Shown here one piece after another: positions 32,101-45,200 of a stretch of 60,000 nucleotides of DNA. Numbering within the stretch: the stretch's first letter is position 1; each line of letters opens with the position of its first letter. Position numbers and translations under genes: made by a program. The notes below the pieces were generated by a model. The model was not told where the DNA came from. It did no database searches and worked only from the letters and a program-made list of their open reading frames with translations. This DNA is from Takakia lepidozioides (Eukaryota > Streptophyta > Takakiopsida > Takakiales > Takakiaceae), in NCBI GenBank assembly GCA_030704615.1, contig CM060732.1, positions 34,579,053 through 34,639,052 on the forward strand, in the 5' to 3' direction.

Positions 32101-34797
32101 AAACGACGAGAGATACCCCAGGTGCACCTCTCCTCTATGACCTCTGCCCTCATTTGAATGGCAAGACTCTGTTCAGGAAACTTTGAATGGTGCTCTTGCG
32201 TAGTTCTGTGTAGAGGTTTCAAAGCATTGGTCGCTCTTGTTGGACTAATACATCTTAAAAGGATCATGTCAGTTGAGATTGTACCCAAAGTTGTATAGAT
32301 TGGAAAGGGTATGTTATGTGGTTTTGAGAGTGAAGAGTCTGAGGAAATGGCTCCTGTATTCTAGACAGCTGAGATGAGTATTTAAGTCAGACCAGTTGGG
32401 AGCATTGTTCATTGCCTCTGTGTTGTGCCAATGTTTCCTGCAGCCCTGCAGCAATTTGTTGATCCCTGGAACTTAATGTGGATCCACCCAAGCAGACCCT
32501 CCTTGGCTACTGCCATGGAGGCCATGAAACATGCTTTTTGTGAGTGGGATATCTGTGATTCGTGGGCATGTGATGAGATCTTGCTCATCACTATCATGAT
32601 TTTAATGTTTTGCCAAGATGATTTCAAAATGGAAAGGTACTTGTCTGCAACAGTCGTTGATCACCCAGGTTTGTGTCAAGTAGTATGCTAACTGGTCCTT
32701 GTCGCTAGATACAACAAGAAATTTGCCTTCAAATTTAGAGGCATTGTGGTAAGAAAATTATACGAAAGCAGTTTGCGATGTGCAGGATTTCTTTGTGCCA
32801 GCTTTTCCAGATGCTAGCATGCCCCACATGGAGATGCAACAGGGCGCACCTTTACCTGGCGTTCGTTCAGTGGAACCAACATTGGGAGAGTCCCTGGGGA
32901 CTTTTCCATCAGCTGTAAGTTTCTTTCTGGGCTTGATATATCTGATAGGAGTTTTGGAATCACCTGTAATGTTGAGTGGTTTATATCATATGTTTGATCA
33001 TGTCTTTTTATGCAGGGAGTGATGCCAGCTCATACACAGCCACCTCGGACCCGGAATCCATTTGATGAAGAGTCGCCTATGACAACTGCTACGGTAGGTT
33101 GATTCCCTTCCCCATCAGAGTACTTAACTCATTCTGTGCTTGGACGTTGTGGGTTTAGGTGCAGGCTGTAAATATCACCATCACGGCCTAAAGCATTCCC
33201 AGTGCAGCATAGTGAGGGCTTGTATCTATAAATAGATGTCTTTTATGACAGACTGACTATTCTTGTGGCTGCCTTCTGTTATCACTTACCAGGTGTTGAG
33301 GTTTTGGTCATAGAATTTGTGTACTCTAAGGCATCAAGCAAAACTGTCCTTTTCTGTCCCCGTTATTCCCTTGTTGGGTGGAAGTTAAGTTGTATTTCAG
33401 GGTACTTTTACCAGCATCTATTATTTAAGTATATTAGATGTAGTGCTGCAATGAATCCACAGTTTATTGTAGAACTTGTTCAATAACAAAATGATCTTGT
33501 TTGAGCCCCACTCAGACTCTGCTATGTGAGTCTAGTCATGGACGATTTATTCTGTAGGATTTGCAAGTTATTTAGGGTGTTGTTTGTGTGGCGCAAGTAG
33601 GTTTGTTTGAGGTGAGCTGAACTGGACACTAAAGCCAAATGATATATAACTCACTAATGATGTATTATGTCTTGTGTTTGATCCCGCAGTTCCCCGGCAT
33701 GGGTTCTCTGCAAGCAGCACTTCCACCAGCGATTCATGTGACTAGTGCAGTTCCTCACTGGTTACATTCCCTACCGCAGTTCCCTGCCCCTGCTAACCCA
33801 GGTACCAAGAAAATTGTTGTCACTGCTTTACATAGTTTTAGCGGGGCTACAGTCACTTATCATCCACTGATACCCCTTGAAGTTAAGGTATCTCATACGT
33901 TGTCAGAGCAGGTGGCTGAATTGATGAAATTGGAGTATGGAAGCCAATGGAGATGGGCATTCTTTAGTCTGCTCTTCATTTGTCAACCTAAAAAGTGGAA
34001 GGACATGGATATGATTGCACTGGAGATTTTTACATTTTTAGTCCCAGCAGTTCAGTTGACTGAGTGGGACTCTGGTTAACCTTGTGATACTTTGCAGAGT
34101 TACCATCTTCGGAGTGGTTTTCAGAATGATAATGAATTGGATTGCCATGTCTTTTCATTATGCATCTATAATAGCTGAAAATGATGTGTACGTCACTGAT
34201 ATAGTTCAGACAGATTCCCCCATACCTTCTATTCCTGGTTTACTTCTAAGATTATCTTGAACTCTTGGATATTGAAGTTCCAGAAGCTTCAAGGTGTGTC
34301 ATTGTAATGGGTGCTCCTCTGAATGAAACCCCAATGATTCTGGACTATTTTGCAGGAGGTATTGGATTTGGTGGCCAGTTGTCACCTGGCATTATGCCCT
34401 CCTCCCTCTTGTAAGAAATCATCTTGTGCTGGCAATTACTTTTTTATTCAATGCCTATTACCTTGTCATTATATCATGTGGCCTTTGATGCTTATATTGC
34501 TTGTCATGTACACCTCTGCCTTCGGTCTGTGAAATTTATCTATTGTTCATCCTGTGGTTTTTGCATATCAGGCCATATTCCCCCTCTATGAAAATTGAAA
34601 ATGAAAGCTAGCCGGCACTGGGTAGGCCTTTCTAGTCTCTTCTACAACCAACTTCAATATTGACCAGGGTATGATGGTGCAGACCAGCTGAGGCGTCAGG
34701 AGGGTTTACCACTGCACCAGAATATGCTGCCTATTCAGGGTCCCAGTTCTTATCACATACTGTGATGTGGCCTACTGGTGGCAATCCCTTTGGTTAA
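29200..34797 (+). CDS. AGD14-type Arf GTPase-activating protein (13 exons)
   Basis: My exon model is 29200-29298, 29618-29679, 30175-30262, 30465-30526, 30686-30773, 30920-31339, 31492-31845, 32029-32121, 32786-32914, 33016-33093, 33690-33801, 34356-34410 and 34683-34797. Phases agree and the total is about 584 residues. The N terminus MGSRLKEDEKNE is that of plant AGD14. The ArfGAP zinc finger is CINC...CTQC followed by HREFTHRIKSISMAKFT, where the Arg after His is the expected catalytic finger. KLRDFIKHVYVEKRY ends the domain. The rest is disordered: Arg/Asp/Ser-rich in exon 6, Pro/Gly-rich later, with a family-like ending GGNPFG. The protein should stimulate GTP hydrolysis on Arf in trafficking. 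The finger reads NFAIFVC where land plants usually have FWTFVC, which hints at a deep-branching lineage. The small exon 8 is the least certain. Confidence 0.93.
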
Positions 34798-36936
34798 GAA
34801 AGCCCTAGCCCTTAGTCTGATGGAGCCCTAGCCCTTCTGTGGAGTTGACAGCGACAAAAGTGGCTTATTATACTATGACCTGAAAAATGAATGGTTACTG
34901 TTTTTAGTCGGATGAGTTTCTGAAGACTGTATTTGGGATGGCTTTAAACCTGGAGGATCTCCTAGGAGGATCCTCATTTGTTGGATGTAATGAGTTCGTT
35001 CATGAATTTGTAATCTCAAAGTAAACAGGAAGAGAGTGTCTGATACCTTGCTTCTTGATGGAAGCATGTCCAATGTCCCCAAGGTAAGGACAATGTGTTT
35101 GTAGGATTTGAATAAACTATTCTTTGCAAGTTTTGACTGCCTGGGGGCAGGTACATAGTACATGTCTCAGCAGTGTGTTTGAAGGCAACAATGACATCCA
35201 CAAGCAAATTGCTGCCTTTAGTTGTTTTAGTGAAATTACTCTGTCAACTATATGATTCCAAGTGCACATACATCTTCCCTGAAAAACATGAATAATGTTG
35301 GCTGCTGAGAAGTGATATAAAGTGACAGGAGGACAACAATAAGTTGTTACTTGGACTTTAAAAGTATATATATATAAAACAGGGGACAGAGGCCCTGATG
35401 AATCTTTATTGGACTTTTTTAATCTCAATAAAGCAAATCTATGAAGACAATTGGACTAGAACTTAAATTTGCAGTCCACAAGCTCGAAATGCTTTGCAGT
35501 CATATATAGGATGGAATCTGTGAGATCGTATGGATTTCGTGTCCCTAGCAAGACCATTCATAACAAAGCTCCGAGCCCCACAAAGCCAATTGAAAGAGAT
35601 ACTTCTAATGGTGGACAGTCTAAGCAACAAGTGGAACATGGGTAAAGAGAAAGTCATCATCAGCTCAGAAGAGTCTCCTGGAGGCAACTGAAAAAGGCAA
35701 TGCAGGCCTTGAATCCATAAGGTAGAAACACCCAAATGTGTGCGCACTTAAGCAGTATGATTCATAGGGCTTGGTGCAGCGATGAGGAAATAATATGGTT
35801 GGATTAGCAATTCAACGAACAGGACCTCATGTAAATTCCAAAATTTTAGAGGCAAGTGGTCAATTGATATGAATTATCAAAAGTGGTGGTACATAACTTT
35901 CTATGTCTGTGCTGTAGACCTACCTAATGCTCACCCAAATTATATGTAATCTAAAACCTGCTCATGCCTCATATGCACAACATGTGCATCTGAAAACATG
36001 CCATGTGTAAGCAATTAATAACCACCTTTAGACCTGCCAATGGCCTGGCCTGACATCTACAATGGTGTCGTAGGCATGCAAACTCAAAGCAGCAATGGCC
36101 TCAAAACTGAACAACTACAGTATGAAGTCTGTCCATGATGGTTCCCAAAAGTCATCAAACATGGATGAAATATTAAGCCCCCGTAATTGTATTCTTATCC
36201 TTGTTGGAACACAAAGCAATTCATTCCCGTCGCTCATACTCTTTTCTCTCAACCCTAACTTGTCCATGTGGCGAACGCTATCGAACTCCCACGCTCTTGT
36301 GAACTCCCGCCATCTCCAAAGGCTCTAAGTAAGCTTACCTTCATCTTCCTCGTTGACTTAAAATTCATGAGTGGTATTGGAGTCTATGGAAAAGGTGTAT
36401 ATGTGCGCATTGCCATTTGTTCTTTAAGATGCTGAGTGCCACTTCCGTGTTTCACATTTTTTTCTTTGCGACTATCTGGCTTTTCTTCCTTACATAGTTG
36501 TCAATGTCCTGGTCTGGGCCCTTGTTCTGTGGATTCGAGATGAATTTCCAGATGTTACACCCGCTCTGGAAATACACCACATGGCTTGGTTTATAATATG
36601 GTTTCGTCTCCTTATCAAGGCCGTTCGACAAGTCTATTTCGACAGGACCATGTTTTGACCTTTATTGTATCCTAACAAACATTACACATTATACCATACA
36701 GGGGTGAGAGCCCCTCAAGTAGACACATGGCCACATCTTCTTGGCCATCTTCTTCCCCACTGGAAGCACCCCATAATTCATGGAGTCCACACAACCCCAC
36801 ATAACAAGGGGTTACCTACGCCACTTCAAAAGTTCATTCTATCACATCCTAAATCCAGATAGTTGAACCTTATGAATGCAAACATGTTCCAAAGGTAGAC
36901 CACCAGACCATATGATATCTTCATGGCTCCTACCAT
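34798..36936. other. Gene-free spacer
   Basis: No frame here has recognisable content. A CCCTAGCCCTT phrase is repeated near 34804 and 34827, and there is a short (TA)n at about 35369-35379. The AGD14 3' untranslated region must lie in the first part. Confidence 0.5.
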
Positions 36937-37143
36937 GCACATGCATTGACTACCCATGCCATTGTCTCGCACGGCTATGGCCTTGATATTTTGTGTGTCC
37001 ATTGACTTCCTATCTCGTCGCCAGTGCCAAGGCACATGCATTGACTACCCATGCCATTGTCTCGCACGGCTGTGGCCTTGATAGTGAGGGAAGGGAGTGG
37101 TCCCGTTGGCACTGGCGAGAGATAGGAAGTCAATGGACACACA
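36937..37143. repeat. Composite foldback with 38-bp arms and a direct repeat
   Basis: The arm at 36993-37030 (GTGTGTCCATTGACTTCC onward) is nearly the exact reverse complement of 37106-37143, with one small indel. Overlapping it, a 50-bp phrase starting GCACATGCATTGACTACCC occurs twice, at about 36938 and 37032. The intervening loop is about 75 bp. It could be a decayed MITE or a hairpin-RNA locus. Confidence 0.75.
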
Positions 37144-38480
37144 ATCATCTCGTCGAATTTTCACTTTGCCATGATAGGTACCTAGATCAATCAATATGTA
37201 TAAACGTGAAAATTATGAGCCGCTCATATTGCGCCTTTGTCAACATGGATGGAACACCGCCCCTTTGACTATCATCACTGTTGGTGGGAGCACACCTACA
37301 CAATAGTCTAAAGTACACCACCCCCCTTAATGCGTACCATGCACTTTACAGCTATCACATCGCTTACATCCATAATTCTCTTAAGAAAAAGATTTAGAGT
37401 GGCCAGGTTGCCACTATGTAGCTTGCTCTGGATTTAATAGAGCCCACCCCTGAAAGAAGCAGCACCCGCAAGGGAAAAAGGCTCTTATTTACGCAAGCTC
37501 CGGCTAGCGTCACATATAAAAAGTGATGCCTGAAGGTCAGAGACTAGTCTCGGTGTAGAGCAGGAATAGGGTCCCCTAGTGCCACATCATCATTGTTCTA
37601 GCTGCCCGGAGAAAACACAAATATGATTATTGCATAATCTGTTTTATTATATGTTCTTTTGTTTTTCTATATATTCAATGTAGATGTTACAGTTTCTAAA
37701 AATTAATTATGATACGGTCACCAAACAAAAATCCGTGTCTTGCCTAATTTTGGAAACCCTCCAAAGTCCAACCTTTTGGTTATGTGGTGAGCATGTTGCA
37801 ATTTACTAAAGTATTACGAGAGCATATTTATATATATATATATGAATAGCTAATGAAATATCAAAACTCTTAATACCGTAGTACTTGGCAAGATCAACAA
37901 TCATCTGTCGAATATTTACTTTATTTTGAGGGTTTCATTTCAACATGTGGAATATTCCCAAAGATGCTTTATTATCATTCACAAAGTTAATTAATTTCAA
38001 AAAATCAATTTCCAAAAATTTTAAATATTAAAATTTGTGTTGAAATTGCCAAGGTACTACGGTATTGGATTTTTTTCGAGTCTTGTCTATTTTTAATTAT
38101 TAAGATATAAATATATTAATACATTATAAATATACATCAACAAATTATATGATAGCCTATACTAGATCGGACGAATGTATATATACTCTCTATGTTTAAA
38201 TATTTTAATTTTGCTTGTTAACCCTTAAACGACAATTAGGCATCTTTTTGCTATAATTTTTTAGAATTAGGCACATGAGAAGAGAAAACATTTATTTTCT
38301 TAAGAATAAAATTACCAAATAGACACCCAATGCCCATGGGCCCTTCCAGGCTCCAACTACCTTCCATTTCCTTTGAAACCCTAAAAATGCCCATCTTTGA
38401 TGCTCCAAGGCTCAAGCTGGTACAGGCAAGCTCTCCCTTTGCTCTCACACTTTAGGTGAGTTCAATATTGGTAGTCCACA
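37144..38480. other. AT-rich gene-free stretch
   Basis: Base composition drops to strongly AT-rich from about 37610 to 38300, with a (TA)n run at 37828-37842. No coding sequence is supported. Confidence 0.55.
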
Positions 38481-38484
38481 CTAG

Positions 38485-38580
38485 TGTAGGCACGTTGGTA
38501 CAGGGCTTTGGTACATTGGTCATTGGGTAGGCACGCTGGTTCAGGGCTTTGATACATTTGTCATTGGGTACACTGGTTTT
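38485..38580. repeat. Short tandem duplication
   Basis: A unit of about 48 bp (GGTAGGCACG then TTGGTACAGGGCTTTG then TACATTGGTCATTGG) occurs twice in a row with a few substitutions. Confidence 0.75.
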
Positions 38581-38890
38581 CATATTGGTATGCTGGTGCA
38601 TGGTGAAACCTTTTACATAATGGTACTCTTGAATTGTGGTAGGCTGGTAGGCTAGTTATTTATGCACGCATATATTTGTATTGATTTTTGTTCAAAGAAA
38701 TTTTGATCTTATTACAAACAACATCAGAAGAGGCTTGCAAGTTTTTTGGTGGAATTTTGGGGCATTAGGCACTTTGGTCCCATAATTTTCCAACAATTAG
38801 GCCAAAATCTGAAAAATTCACAGAATTGATTAGGCACTTTCATTTTGAATTAATTATCGTCTAAACGGTTGTCCAAACGGTAGTCACAGA

Positions 38891-39502
38891 CATAGCCTAG
38901 AAGAACTTACTAAGAGTAAATACCAGAAATTACTAAGTTATAATGTTATCGAAAATTATCATGATTTACCATGATTTACCATAAATTACCATTATTTACC
39001 ATTAGTTACCATTAGTTATAAGTTCTATGAGTTTATCAAATTACCGAGAGTAAGTTGGGAAACTCCTCAAGAAGTTTCTTTGAAGGAAACTTCTCCATCA
39101 AGATTCATCATTTGTTTAAGGAAACTTCTCCATCAAAAAACCGACATTGGGAAAGCTTTTTAGGGAATTTCTTAGTAGCTAGTATATATAGACGGCGAGA
39201 CTAGACACTCTTCAGTCTCGCCAACACAAGTTCAAGCTACTTTTGTTTTCAGTCCTAGTACTCCAGTTCAACTTCCAATGCTCTAGCCCAGTTTCTAGTA
39301 TCTGGCATTCCAGTCCAGTTTCCAGCATTCCAGTATTCAAGTCGAATTCCAGTATCTTGTACTTTTGTCCATTGTTATAAAAATCATCTTGATTCTTGTT
39401 TATCCATCATGCACTCGGCCATGCCGACCTTGACTTCTTATCTAGTCTTGTACCTCTAGTCTGATATATTGTTTGTGTTCAATCATGTTCACGTCTTTGA
39501 CA
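38891..39502 (+). repeat. 5' LTR of element A
   Basis: It matches, in reverse complement, the LTR at 50853-51445. The left end is GTCACAGACATAGCC, with the expected leading TG mutated to AG; the right end is CTTTGACA, followed by TTTGGCGAGACTAAAG as the likely primer-binding region. It contains a run of degenerate TTACCATNAT units (38965-39030) and several CCAGTATTC-like repeats (39255-39360). Confidence 0.8.
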
Positions 39503-41688
39503 GTTTGGCGAGACTAAAGTTTGTTCCTTAGTTAGTTGAGATGGAAGGCACATTTACAGAAATTATCGTCACTTTGCAGAGTCTTCAGCTCCAGATGCAA
39601 GAATTTCGTATATGTACCGCCCAATTACAAGCTGATCAATCTCAAGATCTTGGCAACACTCTCCACAATTTGCAACAACAAATTTCAGAGTTAAAGGAGT
39701 CGAACAATAGATCTTTAACCATACGAGTCCCTACTACAACACTCATACTGCAACGGTTCCTCTTTAATAGGTTACGAGAGAGCCAAAGATCAGCATGCCC
39801 GAGAAATTTGATGAGACAAGATCAAGATTTTGCGGTTTTGTTCAACAAGTACGATTGTTCCTACGACTACATCCACAACGCTACCCCGATGAAGGTATTC
39901 AAGAATGTGGGTACCCTTCTATCAGGCACTGCCCTATCTTGGTTTGCACTACTAATAGAAAAAAATTTACATTTACTACACAATTTTGAAACGTTCATGT
40001 CCGAGTTCACTGCAACGTTTGGAGATAAAGATAAAGAGAGAGTTGCAGAAACAAAAATGCGAAATCTTTGACAATGAGCACGTCCTGCTTCCGTTTATGC
40101 TGCCGAATTTCGACAACTTGCGTACGACCTCGACTGGAATAAGAAGAGCATCATTAATCAGTTTCGATGTGGGCTAAAAGATGATACAAAAAATTTGTTG
40201 TTGACAATGACAAACGTGAGTATACTGAGTGAAGTGAATTCATCACCCAAGTCATTACATGCGATAATCGTTTGTTCGAAAGACGTAAAGAGAAGTGGTC
40301 TGGATGGTCGACGACGCATCATGTCGCTGCTACTACGGCACCAAACACAACGATCCATCAGACATCCGGTAGTAATCCTTTGCAAATTGATGCTGTCCGA
40401 TTGAAGCCATTGACCCCACAAGAAAAATAAAGACGACGCTCGAATGGATTATGCCTCTATAGCGGAGAAAAAGATCACGTAGTATTAAACTGCCCCAACA
40501 AGAGAAGATTCAAAGCTCGGGGCGCAACTCAAGTGTTCGATATGAGGAGGTCGGAAGACGAAGATGTCCAGTCACAGTAAGGACCATGCAGCTGGACACC
40601 ACAAATTCCTCACCAAAAAAATGACTCTTTCTACCTCCAGACCCTACACCTTGCTTCACAGTTCCGGTAAAAATCAGAGTGTAAATCGAGATATCTCTGT
40701 AGAAGCACTTTTGGACTCAGAGGCTTCAACATGTTTTATTGACAAAAACTTTGCGAAACAACATAATTTAACGCTCGTAAAGAAGAAACTTTTGGCCCCC
40801 GTTGAAGTCATCGATGGACCATCGTTAGCATTAGGAAATATTGACCATGGAACTCGACCACTTAAAGTGAAGCTTAAAGATCAAGCATCACAGATTGTTT
40901 TCAACGTCATCGAGTCTCCAATAAATCTTGTGATTTTTGGACTTCCTTGGTTCGTACTTCACAATCCTGACATCGACTCGCTTTCACGAAAAATTTCTAC
41001 AAAAATATAAAAATATCAAAGGTATTCAACCCATGTTCCCTAGAGCTAGAGTTTTCATGAGAGCTACCAAAGATGATGCGGCATTTGCACTTTATGCGAC
41101 TCCGATCAAGACCACAACAGACAAAGGTACTTCAACATTACCCACTCAATATCAAGATTTCAAAGATGTCTTCGAGAAGAAAAATACAGACATCTTGCCA
41201 GAATATCAACATTGTGATTGTGCATTTGAGTTACAAGAAGAAGCCCAACCACCATTCGGCCCAATCTATAACTTATCCCAGACGGAGTTGGCTACATTAC
41301 GTGAATACATTGAAGAAAATTTGTCGAAGAACTTCATCCGACATTTAAAATCACTATGATGGCGTCTATCTTGTTTGTAAAAAAGAGGGACAGATCATTA
41401 CGCATGTGTGTTGACTATCGCGGTCTCAACAAAGTCACAATTAAGAATCGTTATCCGTTGTCGCTGATTTCTGGGCTTCTCGACCAGCTGGGACAAGCGA
41501 AGATTTTCACCAAAATTGACTTGAGATGAGCTTATAACCTTGTACGGATAAAAGAATGAGACAAATGGAAAACAACTTTTCGAACGAATATGGACATTTT
41601 GAATACAGTGTTATGCCTTTCGGTCTCACAAATGCTCTAGCAATTTTCCAACATATGATGAATGACATCTTTCGAGAATTTTTTAGAT
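38891..41688 (+). mobile_element. LTR retrotransposon A, truncated (5' LTR, gag, protease, part of RT)
   Basis: After the LTR the gag frame opens at ATG 39541 and contains ALSWFALL and FMSEFTATFGDKDKE, typical of retrotransposon gag. Then come frames with a protease-like LLDSEASTCFIDKNFA (Gly of D-S/T-G replaced) and reverse transcriptase motifs [22 protein letters not shown] and [17 protein letters not shown]. Stops and shifts are frequent. The sequence ends at 41688 in the RT segment DIFREFF, exactly where the LTR of element B begins. Confidence 0.85.
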
Positions 41689-42125
41689 GGTCCATAGGGG
41701 CCGTGATGAGTGGGCCAAGACTCACCGCGACTCATCACCGGGAGTCGAGGGTTTTCGTGGTGGTTCGCCATAAAATGGCATGGTTGGTTGTGAAACCCCC
41801 GCGGACAGCTACAGAAGTATATATAGGGAGTAGTAACCCCGAGAACGGTGCAAGCCCGTTGGTGACCAAAAACTAGTGAGTGAGCGAGCGAGCCGGAAAG
41901 CGACCAAAGAGTGGGGAGCTGTTCCGGACTGCCATCTACCAAAGGGAATTCCACTAGGCCCAAATAGGTGGAGGGTTTAGTAGGGGAGCGAAGGGGGACC
42001 GTTATGTCCCGGTGAGCAGCCAAAGCTCCAAGTTGGCCCGGCGGCCAGGTTGGGAGTCAGGCGCGCGCATCAAAGCGAGTGACTATGACTTGAAGGGGAG
42101 TTTACCGAAGTGAGGTGCGCGACAC
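41689..42125 (+). repeat. 5' LTR of element B
   Basis: 437 bp, starting GGTCCATAGGGGCCGTGATG and ending GTGCGCGACAC. It has a TATATATAGG box near 41818. Compared with the 3' LTR I count about four substitutions and two single-base indels. Confidence 0.92.
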
Positions 42126-42126
42126 T

Positions 42127-42138
42127 TGGTATCAGAGC
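42127..42138 (+). other. Primer-binding site of element B
   Basis: TGGTATCAGAGC, complementary to the 3' end of initiator methionine tRNA, two bases after the LTR end. Confidence 0.92.
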
Positions 42139-42253
42139 TTAGAGTTCAGTACGCGATCGTCCTTGGGATTGGCCTCATCATGGATCGGGCAAGCCGAAGC
42201 GAAAGCGGAACGGCCCAAAAGATGATGATCCCGGTGAGCCCGATGGGGGCGAC

Positions 42254-45200
42254 GTGTCACCGAGGCGGCCGTTTGAAGAAGTGATGCATGTTTCCGAAAA
42301 CGAGGTCGCTCAAGAGCGGGAGGAATCCGAGGAGTCGGAGCCCGAGGAATCCTTGAGAGCTCCGACAAACCAAGAGATGCCTCCCATGCCGGTAGCCTTT
42401 TGGGAAGGGTTGTTGGCGCAGTTTGGTGGGACGTTGAAAGACGTGTTGAAGGCGGCTAATGCCACTTCCACTAAGGCAAAGTTTAAGGTGAAGCCTAAGG
42501 AACCCGGCACCTTCGAGGGCGTCCAAAATCGGAAGGCACTCAACACCTGGCTCCTGGAGCTAGAGCAGTACTTCCGGGCGGCCAAGTTGAGTGACGAGGA
42601 TCGGGTGGAAGTGGCTCCCACCTATTTGAGGGGCTATGCTCAACAATGGTGGCAGAAACGCCTTCACGACCGAGGTCCAAGCCCGGAAACCTTGAACTGG
42701 AGTGGGTTCAAGGAATTGATGAAGAGACAGTTTGTGCCCATCAACACGTCCTGGCTTGCCCGGGACAAGATGAGGAATTTGAAGCAAACAGATGACATTC
42801 GGGGGTATGTCCAGGCTTTCAACGTGCTGTTGCTCGAAGTCGCGGACATGGCAGAACCAGAAATGGTCTTCAACTTTGTGGCGGGACTGGCCTCATAGGC
42901 CAGGCGGAAGTTGGAGGAGAAGCCACCCAAGACTTTGAACGAGGCAATTGAGAGGGCTGAATGTTTCTCGGATGTCCCTAGAGGTGAGAGACAAGGCCGT
43001 ACGGAGCTGAACCACAAGAAGACCCAGTGGGAAGGTGACTCCTTCCGACCGGAAAAGAAGTGGGATAGGCCACGTGGCGACAATGGCACGTGGAAATCAA
43101 AGGGAGGGCCTTCACACGTCAAGGCGACACCCGGTGCTTTGAAAGGAAAAGCGGGTGGAGCGGCTTATGGCGGACAGAAGGCGACCTTTGATGGAGTGTG
43201 TTTCAATTGCGGGGAGCCCGGGCACATGGCCAAGAAGTGCACGAAGCCCCGGCAATTGAACATGACTCGGGCGACCACGGAGCTGTCGGAAGATACCATC
43301 AGTCGCTTGGTGGAAGCGGTGGTCGCCAGGACTTGCAAGGTAGGCAAATTTTCTTGTGAGTTGTATCAGGAAACTGGCGCCTTACGAAAAGGGAGTCAGT
43401 TATTGTTCGTGGATGGGATAATATCCGGAACTAATGTGTCGTTGTTGGTGGACACAGGAGCGTCGCACTCCTTCATGACACCGGCAACGGCACAAAAGCT
43501 GGGACTCCCGACAAGTGAGGTGGGGGCCTCTATTGAGGTGCGTTCTGCCAAAGGAGAACCACAGTTGGCGACAAGGTTGGCGTTTGATGTTCCTCTTCAA
43601 CTGGGGAGTTGGGAGGGACGTGAGAACTTCACCATCTGCGAGATCGATGGAGTAGATCTCATTTTGGGGATGACCTTTTTGAGCAAATCCGGAGCGGTCA
43701 TAGATGGCCGCAAGAGAGTAGTCACGCTGCCATGTGGGAATGGTGGCGAGGTCTTACGAGTGTCGGAAACGCCCAAATCCGTGGGAGGGAGAATAAACCT
43801 TCTGTCAGCAAGGGAGTGGGCCGTGGAGGAGGCACACGAACCCCAGTTTTTGCTTTACATTATAGAAGTGAAGGGAGAAGGCGATGGGGAGCCGAGCCCA
43901 GATTGGATCAAGGGGATTTTGGAGAAATACCAGGATGTGATGCCGGAGGATTTACCAAGCGGCTTGCCACCGCGAAGAGGAGTTGACCACAAGATTGAGG
44001 TGATACCGGGAACGGAACCGCCTGCCAAGGCACCCTACCGGTTGAGCCACAGGGAGTTGGTCGAGCTGAAGACTCAGCTCAAGGATCTAATGTCAAAGGG
44101 GTACATCCGGCCGAGTAAGTCACCTTACGGAGCCCCGGTGCTATTCGCAGACAAGAAGGATGGGACGCTGCGGATGTGTGTCGATTACAGGGCTCTGAAT
44201 AAGGTGACTATAAAAACCGGTACCCTTTGCCAAGGATCGACGACCTCTTCGATCGGTTGGCAGGAGCGAAGTATTTCAGCCGGATTGACTTTCGCGCTCC
44301 GGCTATCATCAAATTCGGGTGGCGGAAGGAGATGAGGAGAAGACCGCGTGCAGACAAGGTATGGCTCATATGAGTTCTTGGTGATGCCTTTTGGGCTCAC
44401 AATAGCACAGCGACATTTAGCACGCTGATGAACAACCTTTTTCAGGAGTGGTGGATGACTTTGTGATCGTGTACATCGACGACATCTTGGTGTACTCGAA
44501 AACAAAGGAGGAGCACCTGGAGCACCTCAAAGGGTGTTCCAAAAATTGCGAGAAGGAAGCTGTATGCCAAAGCTTCAAAGTGCGAATTCGGGGTCACGAA
44601 AGTGGAGTTCTTGGGGCATGTGATTACACAGGATGGGATCAAAATGGATGACAGAAAGGTGAGGGCGATCTTGGACTGGGAGCCTCCGACTTCGGTCTCG
44701 GGAGTGCGATCCTTCCTAGGACTCGCCTCCTATTACCGGAAGTATGTGAGAAATTTCGCCAAGATCGCGGGGCCGCTGTCGGACCTTCTGTGTAAATCCA
44801 AAGTTGGGTATGGAACATTTTTTGTGGCCAAGCTTTTGCTGAATGAAGCAGCGGATGGCGGAAGCTCCAGTCTTGAAAATCCCTCGGAGTTCGATCGTTC
44901 ATTTGAGATTCATACAGATGCGTCGGACTTCGCGATTGGGGTGTACTTATGCAAGATGGACGTCCAGTGGCTTACAAAAGTAAGAAACTGAATGAAGTGG
45001 AGCGACGTGGCCGATGCTTTAAGTAGAAAGCAGCAGCTCCTGTTGGTGTACAGGGGCAAGACGGCGCTCCAAAGGAAGATCCGGAAGGCTTGCCAGAAGG
45101 ATGAGCTGGCGAAGTCCGTGATGCAGGACTTGAGGATGGGGGTTAAATCGCAGTTCCACTTGCAAAATGGACTGCTCGGTATAAAAAAAACGCCTCTACG

